Assembly: GCA_963730305.1 (NCBI GenBank)
Contig: CAVSRB010000004.1
Location: 310,001-374,000, forward strand
Source of the DNA: CAMYMQ01 sp963730305
Lineage (GTDB): Bacteria; Pseudomonadota; Alphaproteobacteria; Bin65
Reading direction: 5' to 3'
DNA: 64,000 nucleotides
Position 1 is the first letter of the stretch, and every line of letters starts with the position of its first letter. The translations under genes were made by a program, and so were the position numbers. Under the pieces are notes generated by a model. The model was not told the origin of the DNA. It ran no database searches and saw nothing but the letters and a program-made list of their open reading frames with translations. This document shows positions 9,274-17,886 of the stretch, one piece after another.

Positions 9274-10703
9274 ATGTATATCGACGGTGCCTGGTGCGAG
9301 GCCGCAAGCGGCCAGCGGTTCGACTCCCTCAACCCCGCCACCGGCGAGGTCGATCGGCGACGTGCCCGACGGCGGCGCGGCGGACGCGGCGCGGGCGATC
9401 GACGCGGCGGCGGGCGCGTTCAAGGCCTGGGCCGGCGCGACCGCCTACGAGCGGTCCGCCCTGCTCCACCGCGCCTGGACGCTGATGGTCGAGCGCAAGG
9501 AAGACCTCGCCAATTTGATGACCCGCGAGCAGGGCAAGCCGCTGCGCGCGGCGCGCAACGAGGTCCAGTACGGCGCCGACTTCCTGCTCTGGTACGCCGA
9601 GGAGGCCAAGCGGGTGACCGGCTCGGTGCTGCCCTCGGCCCGCGCCGACCAGCGATTCATCGTGTTGAAGCAGCCGGTCGGGCCGGTGGCGGCGGTGACG
9701 CCGTGGAACTATCCCATGTCGATGCTGACCCGGAAGATGGCCCCGGCGCTCGCCGCCGGCTGCACCGTCGTGCTCAAGCCCGCCGAGGCGACGCCGCTTG
9801 TGCGCCGTGGAGATCTTCAAGCTGTTCGAGGAGGCCGGCTTCCCGCCCGGCGTGGTCAACCTGGTCACCGCGCGCGATCCCGCCCCGATCGGCGAGGCCT
9901 TCACGACCAACCCCAAGCTGCGCAAGCTGACCTTCACCGGCTCGACGGCGGTCGGCAAGAAGCTGGCGTCCGCGGCCGCCGGCAACATGATGCGGGTGTC
10001 GATGGAGCTGGGCGGCCACGCGCCCTTCATCGTCTATCCCGACGCCGACCCGGTCCACGCCGCCAAGGGCGCGGCGGCGGTCAAGTTCCTCAACACCGGC
10101 CAGGCCTGCATCAGCCCCAACCGGCTCTACGTCCACAGCTCGATCATCGAGCCCTTCACCGAGACCCTGACCACGCGGGTCGAGCGGCTGCGCGGCGGCA
10201 ACGGCCTCGACGAGGGCATCGCCATCGGCCCGCTGGTCAACGAGGCCGCCGTCGCCAAGGTCGAGCGCCAGGTCGAGGACGCCCGCGCCAAGGGCGCGCA
10301 GGTGCTGTGCGGCGGCCACCGGCTGATCGACGACGGCCTCGACCGCGGCCACTTCTACGCGCCGACCGTGCTGTCGGGCGTCACCGACGAGATGACCATC
10401 TACCGCGAGGAGACCTTCGGCCCGGTCGCCCCGGTGATCGCCTACGACGACCCCGAGACCGTCCTCGACCTCGCCAACGACACCGCCTACGGCCTCGCCG
10501 CCTACGTCTATACCGGCAACGTGTCGCGGGCGATGCGCGCCTTCGAGGGGCTGAACTTCGGCATCGTCGGCATCAACGACATCAACCCGACGGCCGCCGC
10601 CGCGCCCTTCGGCGGGATGAAGGAATCGGGCCTCGGCCGCGAGGGCGGCGCCGAGGGGATCGAGGAATATCTGGAGACGAAGCTGGGCGGGTTTGCGGTT
10701 TAG
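9274..10703 (+). CDS. NAD(P)-dependent aldehyde dehydrogenase, succinate-semialdehyde type (two frame breaks as read)
   Basis: Joined across two breaks, this is a full-length (about 476-residue) aldehyde dehydrogenase. The cofactor domain has TPWNYPMSM and TFTGSTAVGKK, the catalytic Glu is in MELGGHAPFIV, the catalytic Cys is in NTGQACISPNR, and the C-terminus has EETFGPVAPV and PFGGMKESGLGREGG. These motifs fit the GabD-like succinate-semialdehyde subgroup. Single extra bases lie at about 9350-9352 (GGTCGATC) and in the TT at 9798-9799; removing one base at each restores the frame. It oxidises an aldehyde to an acid; the substrate is unknown. It follows the hydroxylaminobenzoate-lyase-like gene closely. 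Confidence 0.87.
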
Positions 10704-10712
10704 GCAGCGGGC

Positions 10713-10839
10713 CCGTCTTCCCATCCTTCGAGACGCCCCTGCGGGGCTCCTCAGGATGAAGCCGTGTCGTTTGTCGGCAACCGTGACCTTCATCCTGAGG
10801 AGGCCGCGAAGCGGCCGTCTCGAAGGATGGGAGGACGGG
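10713..10839. repeat. Palindromic intergenic element (127 bp)
   Basis: A large inverted repeat between convergent genes. The outer 24-base arms, 10713-10736 and 10816-10839, match at 23 of 24 positions around the core CATCCTTCGAGACG. An inner pair, CCTCAGGATGAAG (10750-10762) and its complement (10789-10801), is perfect over 13 bases. This is the familiar CCTTCGAGACG...CCTCAGGATGA palindrome scattered through many alphaproteobacterial genomes. Here it could also end transcription from both sides. Confidence 0.85.
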
Positions 10840-10843
10840 CACG

Positions 10844-11665
10844 CTACCCCGCCCGATACCCCAGCCGTTCCGACAACCCCGCCGCCTGCCGCTTGACCGC
10901 CTGCGCCGCCGCGCCCGTCACCGACACGTCCAGCCCCGCCTCGGTCCCGACCACGCCGAGCGCACCGGCCATGGCGCCGGTGTGATCGAACACCGGCGCG
11001 GCCAGCGCGCTGGCGCCGGGCAGCAGCAGGCCCTTGATCGCGGCGACGCCGTGGCGGCGGACGGCGTCGAGCCGGGCGAGCGTGTCGTCGTCCTTCCCGG
11101 GCTCGAGCGTCCCGCTGCCGGTCTCGTCCAGCAGCACCGGCGCGACCGTCGCCGGCGGCAGGTGGGCGAGGAAGGTCAGGCCCAGCGCCGAGCGGGTCAG
11201 CGGCAGGGCGGAGCCGACGCGGACGTTCATGGTCACCGGCCGCACGCTCTCCTCGAAGCGGACGGTGGTCGGGCCGCGGTCGGACCAGACCGCGAAGACC
11301 GCGGTCTCGCCGACGGCGTCGCGCAGCTCGGCCAGGGTCTCGCCCGCCAGCCGCACCGCGTCGACCTGGGCCAGGCCGGCGAGCCCGGCCGAGACCGCCA
11401 GCGGGCCGACGCCGTAGCGCCCGGTCTCGGCGATCTGCGCCGCCAGCCCCGAGCGCACCAGGCTGACCAGGTAGCGGTGGACCTTGCCCGGAGCCATGCC
11501 GGACGCCGTCGCCACGTCGCGCAGCTTGGCCGGCGCGCCGAGCTTCGCCAGCGCCGACAGGATCACCGCCGCGGTCTCGACCGACTGGATGCCGGGCCGC
11601 GCCTCGGCCTCCGCCGCCTCGCCCGCCGCGTCGCCCGCTTGGGCGGCGATCCGGTCACCGTCCAT
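10844..11665 (-). CDS. IclR-family transcriptional regulator
   Basis: A 273-residue regulator. After a low-complexity Ala/Glu leader comes the winged helix-turn-helix (residues about 27-90: IQSVETAAVILSAL, then KLRDVATASGMAPGKVHRYL). The IclR effector-binding domain follows, with ALPLTRSALGLTFLA and the late segment ALAAPVFDHTGAMAGALGVVG. The effector is unknown. It is divergent from a cupin gene, and the 170-bp region between them carries an imperfect palindrome, so it probably controls the cupin and itself. Confidence 0.9.
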   Translation of the reverse strand: MDGDRIAAQAGDAAGEAAEAEARPGIQSVETAAVILSALAKLGAPAKLRDVATASGMAPGKVHRYLVSLVRSGLAAQIAETGRYGVGPLAVSAGLAGLAQVDAVRLAGETLAELRDAVGETAVFAVWSDRGPTTVRFEESVRPVTMNVRVGSALPLTRSALGLTFLAHLPPATVAPVLLDETGSGTLEPGKDDDTLARLDAVRRHGVAAIKGLLLPGASALAAPVFDHTGAMAGALGVVGTEAGLDVSVTGAAAQAVKRQAAGLSERLGYRAG

Positions 11666-11761
11666 CGTGTCGCGTCCTCTCCGTCATCCGCTGCCACCCC
11701 TGCCCGTACGTGCGTGCGCCCGCGCGAATCGGTCTTGATTCCATCCGCCGCTATGTTAAAC

Positions 11762-11783
11762 ATTGTGAGATAAATCATACAAT
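11762..11783. promoter_or_regulatory. Candidate IclR operator between iclR-type gene and cupin gene
   Basis: An imperfect 22-bp palindrome, ATTGT-12-ACAAT, matching its complement at 16 of 22 positions. It lies in an unusually AT-rich patch (about 11752-11795) in the otherwise GC-rich divergent region, about 50 bp upstream of the cupin Shine-Dalgarno sequence. Symmetry, size and position fit an IclR-family binding site. This is inference from layout only. Confidence 0.4.
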
Positions 11784-11835
11784 ATGTGAATTCGTGAAAG
11801 CGGCCATGCCGCCGCATCCAGGAGAGGAGACCCCG

Positions 11836-12468
11836 ATGGACAAGCCCGTCACCGACGACAGCGCGCTCTATCACGGCAGCAGCGAGACCGACCGCCCCGG
11901 CGACGTCGACCAGGTCGGCCACGGCAACAGCCGGGTGATCACCGCCGACGAGTATTTCAAGCGGGTGCGCCACGGCACCGTGCGCGGCTGTCACTGGAAA
12001 TCCGAGGACTGGCAGGCCGAGCTGGCCGAGCTGGGCAAGGACCCGATCCGCCACGCCGAGCGGCGCTTCGTCTCGCTGGTCAACGAGGACCATGGCGACC
12101 TGTGCGGCGCGTCGCCGGGCATCTTCATCGGCATCCAGCTGATCCACCCCGGCGAGGTGGTGCCCAACCACCGGCACAACTCGGTGGCGATCTACCACTA
12201 TCTCCAGGGCACCGGCTTCACCACGGTCGAGGGCGAGCGCTATCCCTACAAGAAGGGCGACACCATCGTCTGCCCGGCCTGGGCCTATCACATGCACGAG
12301 GCCACCGGCGACGAGGACACCATCATGTACGTCGCCCAGGACATGCCCGAGATGGCCGCCAAGCGGACCCTGTTCTTCGAGGAGCCCGAGGGCCTCGAGA
12401 ACGTCCGCCACATGGTCCAGGGCACGTCCAAGTCCTGGAGCGCCACGCGGGATCCGGACGCGGAGTAG
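11836..12468 (+). CDS. Cupin-domain protein, gentisate-dioxygenase-like fold
   Basis: A 210-residue protein with one clear cupin domain in its second half. Motif 1 is HPGEVVPNHRHNSVAIYHYL, giving metal-ligand histidines in HRH, and motif 2 is GDTIVCPAWAYHMHE. Such proteins are often Fe(II) dioxygenases or metal-dependent isomerases of aromatic and keto acids. Only one cupin domain is present, whereas gentisate dioxygenases carry two, so the reaction is open. ATG 11836 has a strong AGGAGAGGAGA Shine-Dalgarno sequence, which excludes the longer open frame upstream. It is divergent from the IclR gene, the likely regulator. Confidence 0.75.
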   Translation: MDKPVTDDSALYHGSSETDRPGDVDQVGHGNSRVITADEYFKRVRHGTVRGCHWKSEDWQAELAELGKDPIRHAERRFVSLVNEDHGDLCGASPGIFIGIQLIHPGEVVPNHRHNSVAIYHYLQGTGFTTVEGERYPYKKGDTIVCPAWAYHMHEATGDEDTIMYVAQDMPEMAAKRTLFFEEPEGLENVRHMVQGTSKSWSATRDPDAE

Positions 12469-12488
12469 GCGGCAGAATACGGCGGCGG

Positions 12489-12635
12489 GGCCCCTCACCC
12501 TCCCACCCCGGACGAGGTCCGCGGCGGGCCCCTCCCTCTCCCGAGGGAGAGGGTGTTTGAGGACGCCGTCGAGTGTTCCCCTCTCCTTGGGGAGAGGGAG
12601 GGGCCCGTTGCGCAGCAACGGGAGGGTGAGGGGCC
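12489..12635. repeat. Composite palindromic intergenic repeat, copy 1
   Basis: The gap between the cupin and the Rieske oxygenase holds a nested inverted repeat. The outer arms are GGCCCCTCACCCTCCC (12489-12504) and its complement (12620-12635); the inner units are CCTCTCCCGAGGGAGAGG and CCTCTCCTTGGGGAGAGG. The same CCCTCACCC/CCTCTCCC family recurs at 13.9-14.1 kb and 40.7-40.9 kb. No gene is seen in this 307-bp gap. Confidence 0.75.
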
Positions 12636-12775
12636 ACCCCGCCAACGGACGACACCCCCGTCCGCGTCACCTGCACGCATGTCCAAAGCCCGGACAGATT
12701 CCCGATACGCCTTGCCAAGCGTGGGCTCCTCGGCCTGACTCGGCGGAGGCACAGGCGGCCGACAGGGGTCATCCC

Positions 12776-13852
12776 ATGGAAAAGATGCAGGTCCTCGAAA
12801 ACATCTGGTACCTGGCGGCGCATTCGGCGGAGGTCGCGGACAAGCCGCTGGCGCGGATCGTCTGCGGCATGCCGATGGTGCTCTACCGGGGCGAATCGGG
12901 GACGGTCGCCATCCTCGAGGACCGCTGCCCGCACCGCCAGGCGCCGCTGTCGATGGGCAACGTCATCGGCGACACGATCCAGTGCGACTATCACGGCCTG
13001 TTGTTCGACGGCGCCGGCCGCTGCGTCCACATCCCGCGCCAGGACGCCATCTCCGCCCGCAACCACATCATGGCCTTCCCGACGGTCGAGCGCTGGGGCT
13101 TCATCTGGGTCTGGTGGGGCGACCCCAAGCTGGCCGACGAGAGCACGATCCCGGACCTGCCCTGGACCGAGAAGCCGGGCAACCGCAGCGTCTATTTCTA
13201 CTGGCACGTCAACGCCAACTTCCAGCTGATGGCCGACAACCTGCTCGACGTCTCCCACACCGACTTCCTGCACAAGGGCTCGATCGGCTCGCGCATCGAC
13301 CCGACCGCCAAGGCGGCGCAGGCGCCCAAGGTAACCCTGGACGTCCGGGTCGAGGGCGACGTCGTCCACTCCCTGCGCCAGGTCCACAACACCATGCTCG
13401 CCGGCGTCGCCGCCCAGTGGGCCGGCACCGAGGGCCCGGTCACCCGCGTCTCGACCGGCCGGTGGGAGCCGCCGAACCACTGCCTGCTCAAGCTCCAGTT
13501 CGCGGAGCCGGACGGCACGATCCGGCGGACCATCAACCTCGACCACATCATGACCCCGGAGACCGACCGCACCTGCCACTATTTCCTGGAGTGGACCTGG
13601 GACTGGGGCGCGCCCGACGGCTACCCGACCCACGCCGACGTCGACCGCGAGCAGCGCGCGCTGATCGAGGCCGAGGACATCCCGATGGTCGAGGCGCAGC
13701 AGCGCAACTACGACCTGTTCGGCGACGTCCAGGACGTGCCGGTCAAGCAGGACAAGACCCTGGTCGAGGCCCATCGGGTGTTGCGGCGGCTCTACGCCGA
13801 GGCGGGCCTCGGCGGCAAGGTCGAGGTCGCCCGCGCCGTCGCCGCGGAGTAG
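12776..13852 (+). CDS. Rieske non-heme iron oxygenase, vanillate O-demethylase (VanA)-like
   Basis: A 358-residue oxygenase component of the VanA/CarAa type, which has no beta subunit. Rieske ligands are CPHRQ and CDYHG, about 18 residues apart (residues about 45-70). The mononuclear iron site is in DNLLDVSHTDFLHKG (two His and an upstream Asp). Such enzymes O-demethylate or hydroxylate methoxylated or substituted aromatics and need a separate reductase, which is not adjacent; the ferredoxin at 2.8 kb is one candidate. ATG 12776 has an AGGGG sequence 5 bases upstream. It is flanked on both sides by palindromic repeat clusters, which suggests the region has been rearranged. Confidence 0.87.
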   Translation: MEKMQVLENIWYLAAHSAEVADKPLARIVCGMPMVLYRGESGTVAILEDRCPHRQAPLSMGNVIGDTIQCDYHGLLFDGAGRCVHIPRQDAISARNHIMAFPTVERWGFIWVWWGDPKLADESTIPDLPWTEKPGNRSVYFYWHVNANFQLMADNLLDVSHTDFLHKGSIGSRIDPTAKAAQAPKVTLDVRVEGDVVHSLRQVHNTMLAGVAAQWAGTEGPVTRVSTGRWEPPNHCLLKLQFAEPDGTIRRTINLDHIMTPETDRTCHYFLEWTWDWGAPDGYPTHADVDREQRALIEAEDIPMVEAQQRNYDLFGDVQDVPVKQDKTLVEAHRVLRRLYAEAGLGGKVEVARAVAAE

Positions 13853-13910
13853 CCGCGCGGAAAGGGCGACCGGTCCGCCGTCGGCGTGTTCGAAGTCGAG
13901 CCAACGGTAA

Positions 13911-14065
13911 CCCCTCACCCAGCTCCGGGTAAGGCTCGGCGTCGCCGAGCCAACCCTGCGCAACCCTCTCCCCGAGGGAGAGGGCTTGCTGATCGGGCGC
14001 GCCCAATTCCCCTCTCCTTCGGGGAGAGGGAGGGACCCATTGCCTAGCAATGGAAGGGTGAGTGG
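13911..14065. repeat. Composite palindromic intergenic repeat, copy 2
   Basis: Same repeat family as the one before the Rieske oxygenase gene. It starts CCCCTCACCC, includes CCTCTCCCCGAGGGAGAGG and CCTCTCCTTCGGGGAGAGG hairpin units, and closes with GGAAGGGTGAGTGG. It lies at the start of an 817-bp gene-free stretch (13853-14669) made almost entirely of three different repeat types. Confidence 0.7.
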
Positions 14066-14119
14066 TCACCTCCCGAACCGTGAAGCGCGAAAGCCGGCGC
14101 CGCCCCGGCGCCATCCGCC

Positions 14120-14198
14120 TGGATGCCCGCCTGCGCGGGCATGACGGCGAAAATTTCGCTCCACACTATCCGTCACCCCCGCGAAGGCGGGGGTCCAG
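14120..14198. repeat. Pair of short hairpin repeats of the common alphaproteobacterial type
   Basis: Two self-complementary units in inverted orientation: TGGATGCCCGCCTGCGCGGG with CATGACGG (14120-14147), and CGTCACCCCCGCGAAGGCGG with GGGTCCAG (14171-14198). Sequences of this form are abundant between genes in many alphaproteobacteria. There is no coding potential. Confidence 0.65.
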
Positions 14199-14311
14199 CC
14201 GGCCTTGAATGCAGGGCATCAGATAGGCATATATTCATTGAATGGCCGGCGCCGGCGGGCGGGTTGGAAACCCGCCCCTACGGTTTCTTCGCGATCACAC
14301 CTTGGCCCGAC

Positions 14312-14546
14312 CCTGACACGGCATGACAAAACCTGACATGTCCGCCCCTCCCCGCGCCGACGGAACGCCCGTGCCGAGGCGGGTCGCGCGCCCTCGACCT
14401 GACGGAACATGACAAAACCTGACACATCCGCCCCGCCCCCCAATCCGGCCTGTCCCCCAATCCGACCGGCACCCCACGGGCCTTGCCGCAGCCTGCCGCG
14501 CGACCCGAACCTGACGGAACATGACAAAACCTGACACATCCGCCCC
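14312..14546 (+). repeat. Three copies of a 37-bp CCTGACGGAACATGACAAAA-type repeat
   Basis: Copies lie at 14312-14348, 14398-14434 and 14510-14546. Copies 2 and 3 are identical over 37 bp; copy 1 differs at a few positions. Each contains two or three TGACA units in the same direction. Intervals between copies are 49 and 75 bp and unrelated in sequence. An inverted partial copy occurs at 40627-40655, 26 kb away. The spacing is irregular and there are no cas genes, so this is a dispersed repeat, not a CRISPR array. Confidence 0.75.
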
Positions 14547-14669
14547 CTCCCCCGACCTGACAGCGCCGGGCCGCCCGCCTTGTCACCGGGCGGCCTGTCG
14601 GGCTATTCGGGGAGCTGCACCCGCCGGCCGGACCGTCGTGGCGGCCGGGCGGGGCAATGGGAGCGATCC

Positions 14670-15931
14670 ATGGACGTGATCATCGTCGGCGGCGGGATCG
14701 GCGGGCTGACCCTGGGGCTGATGCTCCACCGGGCCGGGATCGGTTGCCGCGTGTTCGAGGCCGCGGCCGAGATCCGCGAGCTCGGCGTCGGCATCAATAT
14801 CCTGCCCCATGCCTGCCGGCTGCTGTCCGGGCTCGGATTGCGCGAGGCGCTCGCCGCCGTCGCGGTCGAGACGCGAGGAGAACTGCTTCTTCAACCGCCA
14901 CGGCCAGCTCATCTGGAAGGAGCCGTGCGGCCTCGCCGCCGGCTACGACTGGCCGCAATTCTCGATCCACCGCGCCGACCTGCACGCCGTCCTGCTCGAC
15001 GCCGCCCGGCGCGAGCTCGGCGACGACCGGGTCATCCTCGGCCACCGGTGCGCCGGCTTCGACCAGGACGACAACGGCGTCACCGTCCACTTCGACGACC
15101 CGGTCACGGGCGAAGCGCTGGAGCCGGTCCGCGGCACCATCGCGGTCGGCTGCGACGGCTTCCACTCGGTCCTCCGCAAGCAGCTCCATCCGGACGAGGG
15201 GCCGCCCCATTACGGCGGCATCAACGTCTGGCGCGGGGTCACCCGCTGGCCCGCCTACCTGACCGGGGCGAGCATGGCGCGGGCCGGTTCGCTCAAGCTC
15301 GGCAAGATCGTCATCTATCCGATCCGCGATAACATCGACGACCAGGGCCGCCAGCTCGTCAACTGGGCGACCGAGATCGAATCCGACACCCGCAAGGCCA
15401 ACGACTGGAACACGCCGGGGCGGATCGAGGACTTCTTCGATCACTTCGCCCACATGCACTTCGACTGGCTCGACGTCGCCGCGATGATCGAGGCCGCCGA
15501 CATGATCCTGGAATACCCGATGGTCGACCGCGACCCGGTCGACGTCTGGAGCGTCGGCCGCGTGACCCTGCTCGGCGACGCCGCCCATCCGATGTATCCG
15601 CGCGGGTCGAACGGCGCGGCCCAGGCGATCCTCGACGCCGACCTGCTGTCGCGGCTGTTGGTCGAGGGGCTGGACGGAGGGCGGCGAGCCGGCCGCGATC
15701 CTCCAGGCGTACGAGGCCGAGCGGCTGCCGGCGACGGCGGAGATCGTGCGCACCAACCGGAGCACGCCGCCCGACACGGTCATCAACCTGGTCGAAGAGC
15801 GCACCGGCGGCGCGCCCTTCGCCCGGCGCGAGGACGTGATCTCCGACGAGGAGCTGGCGCAGATCAACGACACCTACAAGCGCGTGACCGGCTATTCGAA
15901 GGACGCGCTGAAGCAGCGGGGAGCGGCCTGA
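14670..15931 (+). CDS. FAD-dependent aromatic monooxygenase, PhzS/UbiH type (two frame breaks as read)
   Basis: Joined across two breaks, this is a protein of about 420 residues in the group-A flavin monooxygenase family, using FAD and NAD(P)H to hydroxylate an aromatic substrate. The N-terminus has the dinucleotide fold VGGGIGGLTLGLML; the middle has VGCDGFHSVLRK (the DG motif); the C-terminal FAD site is GDAAHPMYPRGSNGAAQA, a form typical of PhzS-like enzymes. Single extra bases lie at about 14869-14880 and in the GGG at 15679-15681. Its stop overlaps the ATG of the next gene (TGATG), so it heads a tight three-gene operon ending in a reductive-dehalogenase-like protein. Confidence 0.83.
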
Positions 15932-16134
15932 TGGCGGGATTCGAGGAAGAATACGTGCTGGGCGAAGCGACCTGGCGCCAGCGGCGCGCGCGCGACTGGC
16001 GGCTGTTCCGCCACATCGCCCGGGTGTTCTGGATGTGGTGCACCGTCGGACGCAAGCTGCGCCGCGCCTATCGCGAGGCCGACCGGACCGGCCAGCCGGT
16101 GATCATCGACCATCTCAAGCGGGGCCGGGTATGA
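15931..16134 (+). CDS. Small unknown protein in the monooxygenase / RdhA-like operon
   Basis: A 67-residue basic protein with a weakly hydrophobic central segment (HIARVFWMWCTVGRKL, residues about 27-42) between charged flanks rich in Arg. It starts on the last base of the monooxygenase stop codon and its own stop overlaps the next start (ATGA), so translation is probably coupled through all three genes. The central helix could be a membrane anchor or an amphipathic docking helix. No family was recognised. Its fixed position suggests a partner role with one of the two enzymes. Confidence 0.6.
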   Translation: MAGFEEEYVLGEATWRQRRARDWRLFRHIARVFWMWCTVGRKLRRAYREADRTGQPVIIDHLKRGRV

Positions 16135-17144
16135 CCTTGAAGAGCCACGAGATCCCGCCGCCGGTCTACGGCTTCGCCTATCGCGACCCGCCGCCGTCGG
16201 GCAACGGCATCAACGGCCTGGGCGAGACCAAGTGGCGCCGGGCGCGCGAGCTGTTCCACGGCTCCGGCGCGCGGCCGCTGGAATGGGAGGCGCTGCAGAG
16301 CTTCTTCGGCATGATCGTGCCGCTGCGCCTGATGCTGCTGTGGATGTCGATCCGCTGGTACATGCGCAACGCCAACGGCCCGGTCGCCAAGACCAAGGCC
16401 GACCTGGGCGGGCCGGACGCCGCCGCGACCGCGGTCAAGGACAAGGCGACGGCGCTGGGCGCGCAGCAGGTCGGCATCGGGCCGATCACCGAGAACTGCC
16501 TCTACGACACCTATGACACCGACCTGCCGACGGCGGTCGTGGTCGCGATCGCCCACGACCCCGAGGACATGGCGACCTCGCCCGACATCCGCAGCGGCAT
16601 CGGCACGATGAAGACCTATGCGAAAGCGGGCAAGGCGTCGGTCGACCTGGCGGCGTGGATCCGCAAGCAGGGCTGGCGCGCGGTCGCCTACGGCCAGAGC
16701 GGCGAGGTGCTGCACATCCCGCTGGCGATCAACGCCGGCGTCGGCGAATTGGGCAAGCACGGCTCGCTGATCTCGCGCGAGCTCGGGGCGAGCCTGCGGC
16801 TGGCCGCGGTGTTCACCGACATGCCGCTGAGCCACGACGGGCCGGTCGACAACGGCGTCGACGACCTGTGCCTCAACTGCCGGCGCTGCACCACCGACTG
16901 CCCGGCCGGCGCGATCTCGGACCACAAGCAGACGGTCCGCGGCACCACCAAGTGGTACGTCGATTTCGACAAGTGCGTCCCATACTTCTCCAAGACCTAC
17001 GGCTGCGGCCTGTGCCTGGAGGTGTGCCCGTGGTCGGAGCCGGGACGCGGGCCGTGGCTGTCGGAGAAGCTGCTGGCCAAGCGGGCCAAGACGACGGGCC
17101 GCGCGGGGGCGAAGAGCGGCGTGGACGCGAACGCCCACGCCTGA
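16131..17144 (+). CDS. Reductive-dehalogenase-like / QueG-like iron-sulfur protein
   Basis: A 337-residue protein with two [4Fe-4S] motifs near the C-terminus: CLNCRRCTTDCPAGAI (residues about 245-260) and, after KCVPYFSKTYG, CGLCLEVCPWS. The preceding AINAGVGELGKHGSLISREL and AVFTDMPL are characteristic of the cobamide-binding domain shared by reductive dehalogenases and epoxyqueuosine reductase. The KCVPYFSKTYGCGLC arrangement favours the RdhA side. There is no Tat signal, so the protein is cytoplasmic, unlike respiratory RdhA and like the catabolic type. It would need cobalamin and reductant. Co-translation with a flavin monooxygenase suggests a joint pathway on a halogenated or substituted aromatic; this is inference. 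Confidence 0.75.
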   Translation: MTLKSHEIPPPVYGFAYRDPPPSGNGINGLGETKWRRARELFHGSGARPLEWEALQSFFGMIVPLRLMLLWMSIRWYMRNANGPVAKTKADLGGPDAAATAVKDKATALGAQQVGIGPITENCLYDTYDTDLPTAVVVAIAHDPEDMATSPDIRSGIGTMKTYAKAGKASVDLAAWIRKQGWRAVAYGQSGEVLHIPLAINAGVGELGKHGSLISRELGASLRLAAVFTDMPLSHDGPVDNGVDDLCLNCRRCTTDCPAGAISDHKQTVRGTTKWYVDFDKCVPYFSKTYGCGLCLEVCPWSEPGRGPWLSEKLLAKRAKTTGRAGAKSGVDANAHA

Positions 17145-17157
17145 CCCCCTCACGTGC

Positions 17158-17886
17158 CTATTGGCAGGACGGCGCCTGCGGACCGAAATAGAAGGTCCGG
17201 TTGTAGGCGCCCCAGCGCTTGGTGGTGATGCCGTTGCGCGACGAGCCGTAGAACCGGCTGCAGCCCGGCGCGGTGGTCAGCGAGACGACGCCGCCGGTCG
17301 CCGGGATCGCGCCGGCATGGAGCGCCGCACCGCAGACCGAGCTGTCGGTGGTGTAGCGGGCGCTGCCCCAGATCGAGCCGCCATACTGCGCCGGCGAGCA
17401 GCGGCAGCGCAGCGTCTGGCCCGGCGGCATGCGGCGGAAGGCGGACAGGTTGCGCGGACAGGCGCTGACCGGCGCGTTCGCCGCCTGGGTCGCGCAGGCC
17501 GGCGCCGGGCTGGTGAAGGCGAAGGTCTGGGCGTACGGGCCCCACTTGCCGGTCGACACGCCGTTGCGGGTGGAGCCGACGAACATCGGGCAGCCGGCGG
17601 CCTTGTAGAGCGTGACCGTGCCGCCGTCGGGCGTGACCCGGCCGGCGTGCAGCGCCGCCCGGCAGACCGAGCTGTCGGTGGTGTAGCGGCCGCTGCCCCA
17701 GACGCTGCCCCGGAACTGGCCGGGCCGGCAGGTGCAGCGGAACGGCTCGCCCGGCGCGAGCGCGGAATAGGTGCGCATGTTGTCGGGACAGACCTGGGCC
17801 GGCGCCTGCGCCGAAGCCGGCGTGGACGCGAAGCCGGCGCCGATCGCCAGCAACAGGGCGGCGACGCCCGAAAGCAGCTTGTTCAT
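17158..17886 (-). CDS. Secreted protein with two tandem LCCL domains
   Basis: A 242-residue exported protein. Residues 1-27 form a signal peptide ending ASTPASAQA. The rest is a tandem duplication (residues about 33-131 and 143-242). Each half carries four or more Cys and the LCCL hallmark: VWGSGRYTTDSSVCRAALHA in the first half and IWGSARYTTDSSVCGAALHA in the second. Each half ends in a repeated W-G-x-Y-x-x-T-F motif. LCCL domains are best known from eukaryotic extracellular proteins and a scattering of bacteria; their ligand is unclear. The gene stands alone between the RdhA-like operon (convergent) and an epimerase. Confidence 0.82.
   Translation of the reverse strand: MNKLLSGVAALLLAIGAGFASTPASAQAPAQVCPDNMRTYSALAPGEPFRCTCRPGQFRGSVWGSGRYTTDSSVCRAALHAGRVTPDGGTVTLYKAAGCPMFVGSTRNGVSTGKWGPYAQTFAFTSPAPACATQAANAPVSACPRNLSAFRRMPPGQTLRCRCSPAQYGGSIWGSARYTTDSSVCGAALHAGAIPATGGVVSLTTAPGCSRFYGSSRNGITTKRWGAYNRTFYFGPQAPSCQ

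Noticed and set aside
14312..14546. Three evenly oriented repeats that at first look like a short CRISPR array
   Set aside because: Spacing differs (49 and 75 bp), the interval sequence is simple GC-rich DNA, an inverted copy lies 26 kb away, and there are no cas genes.
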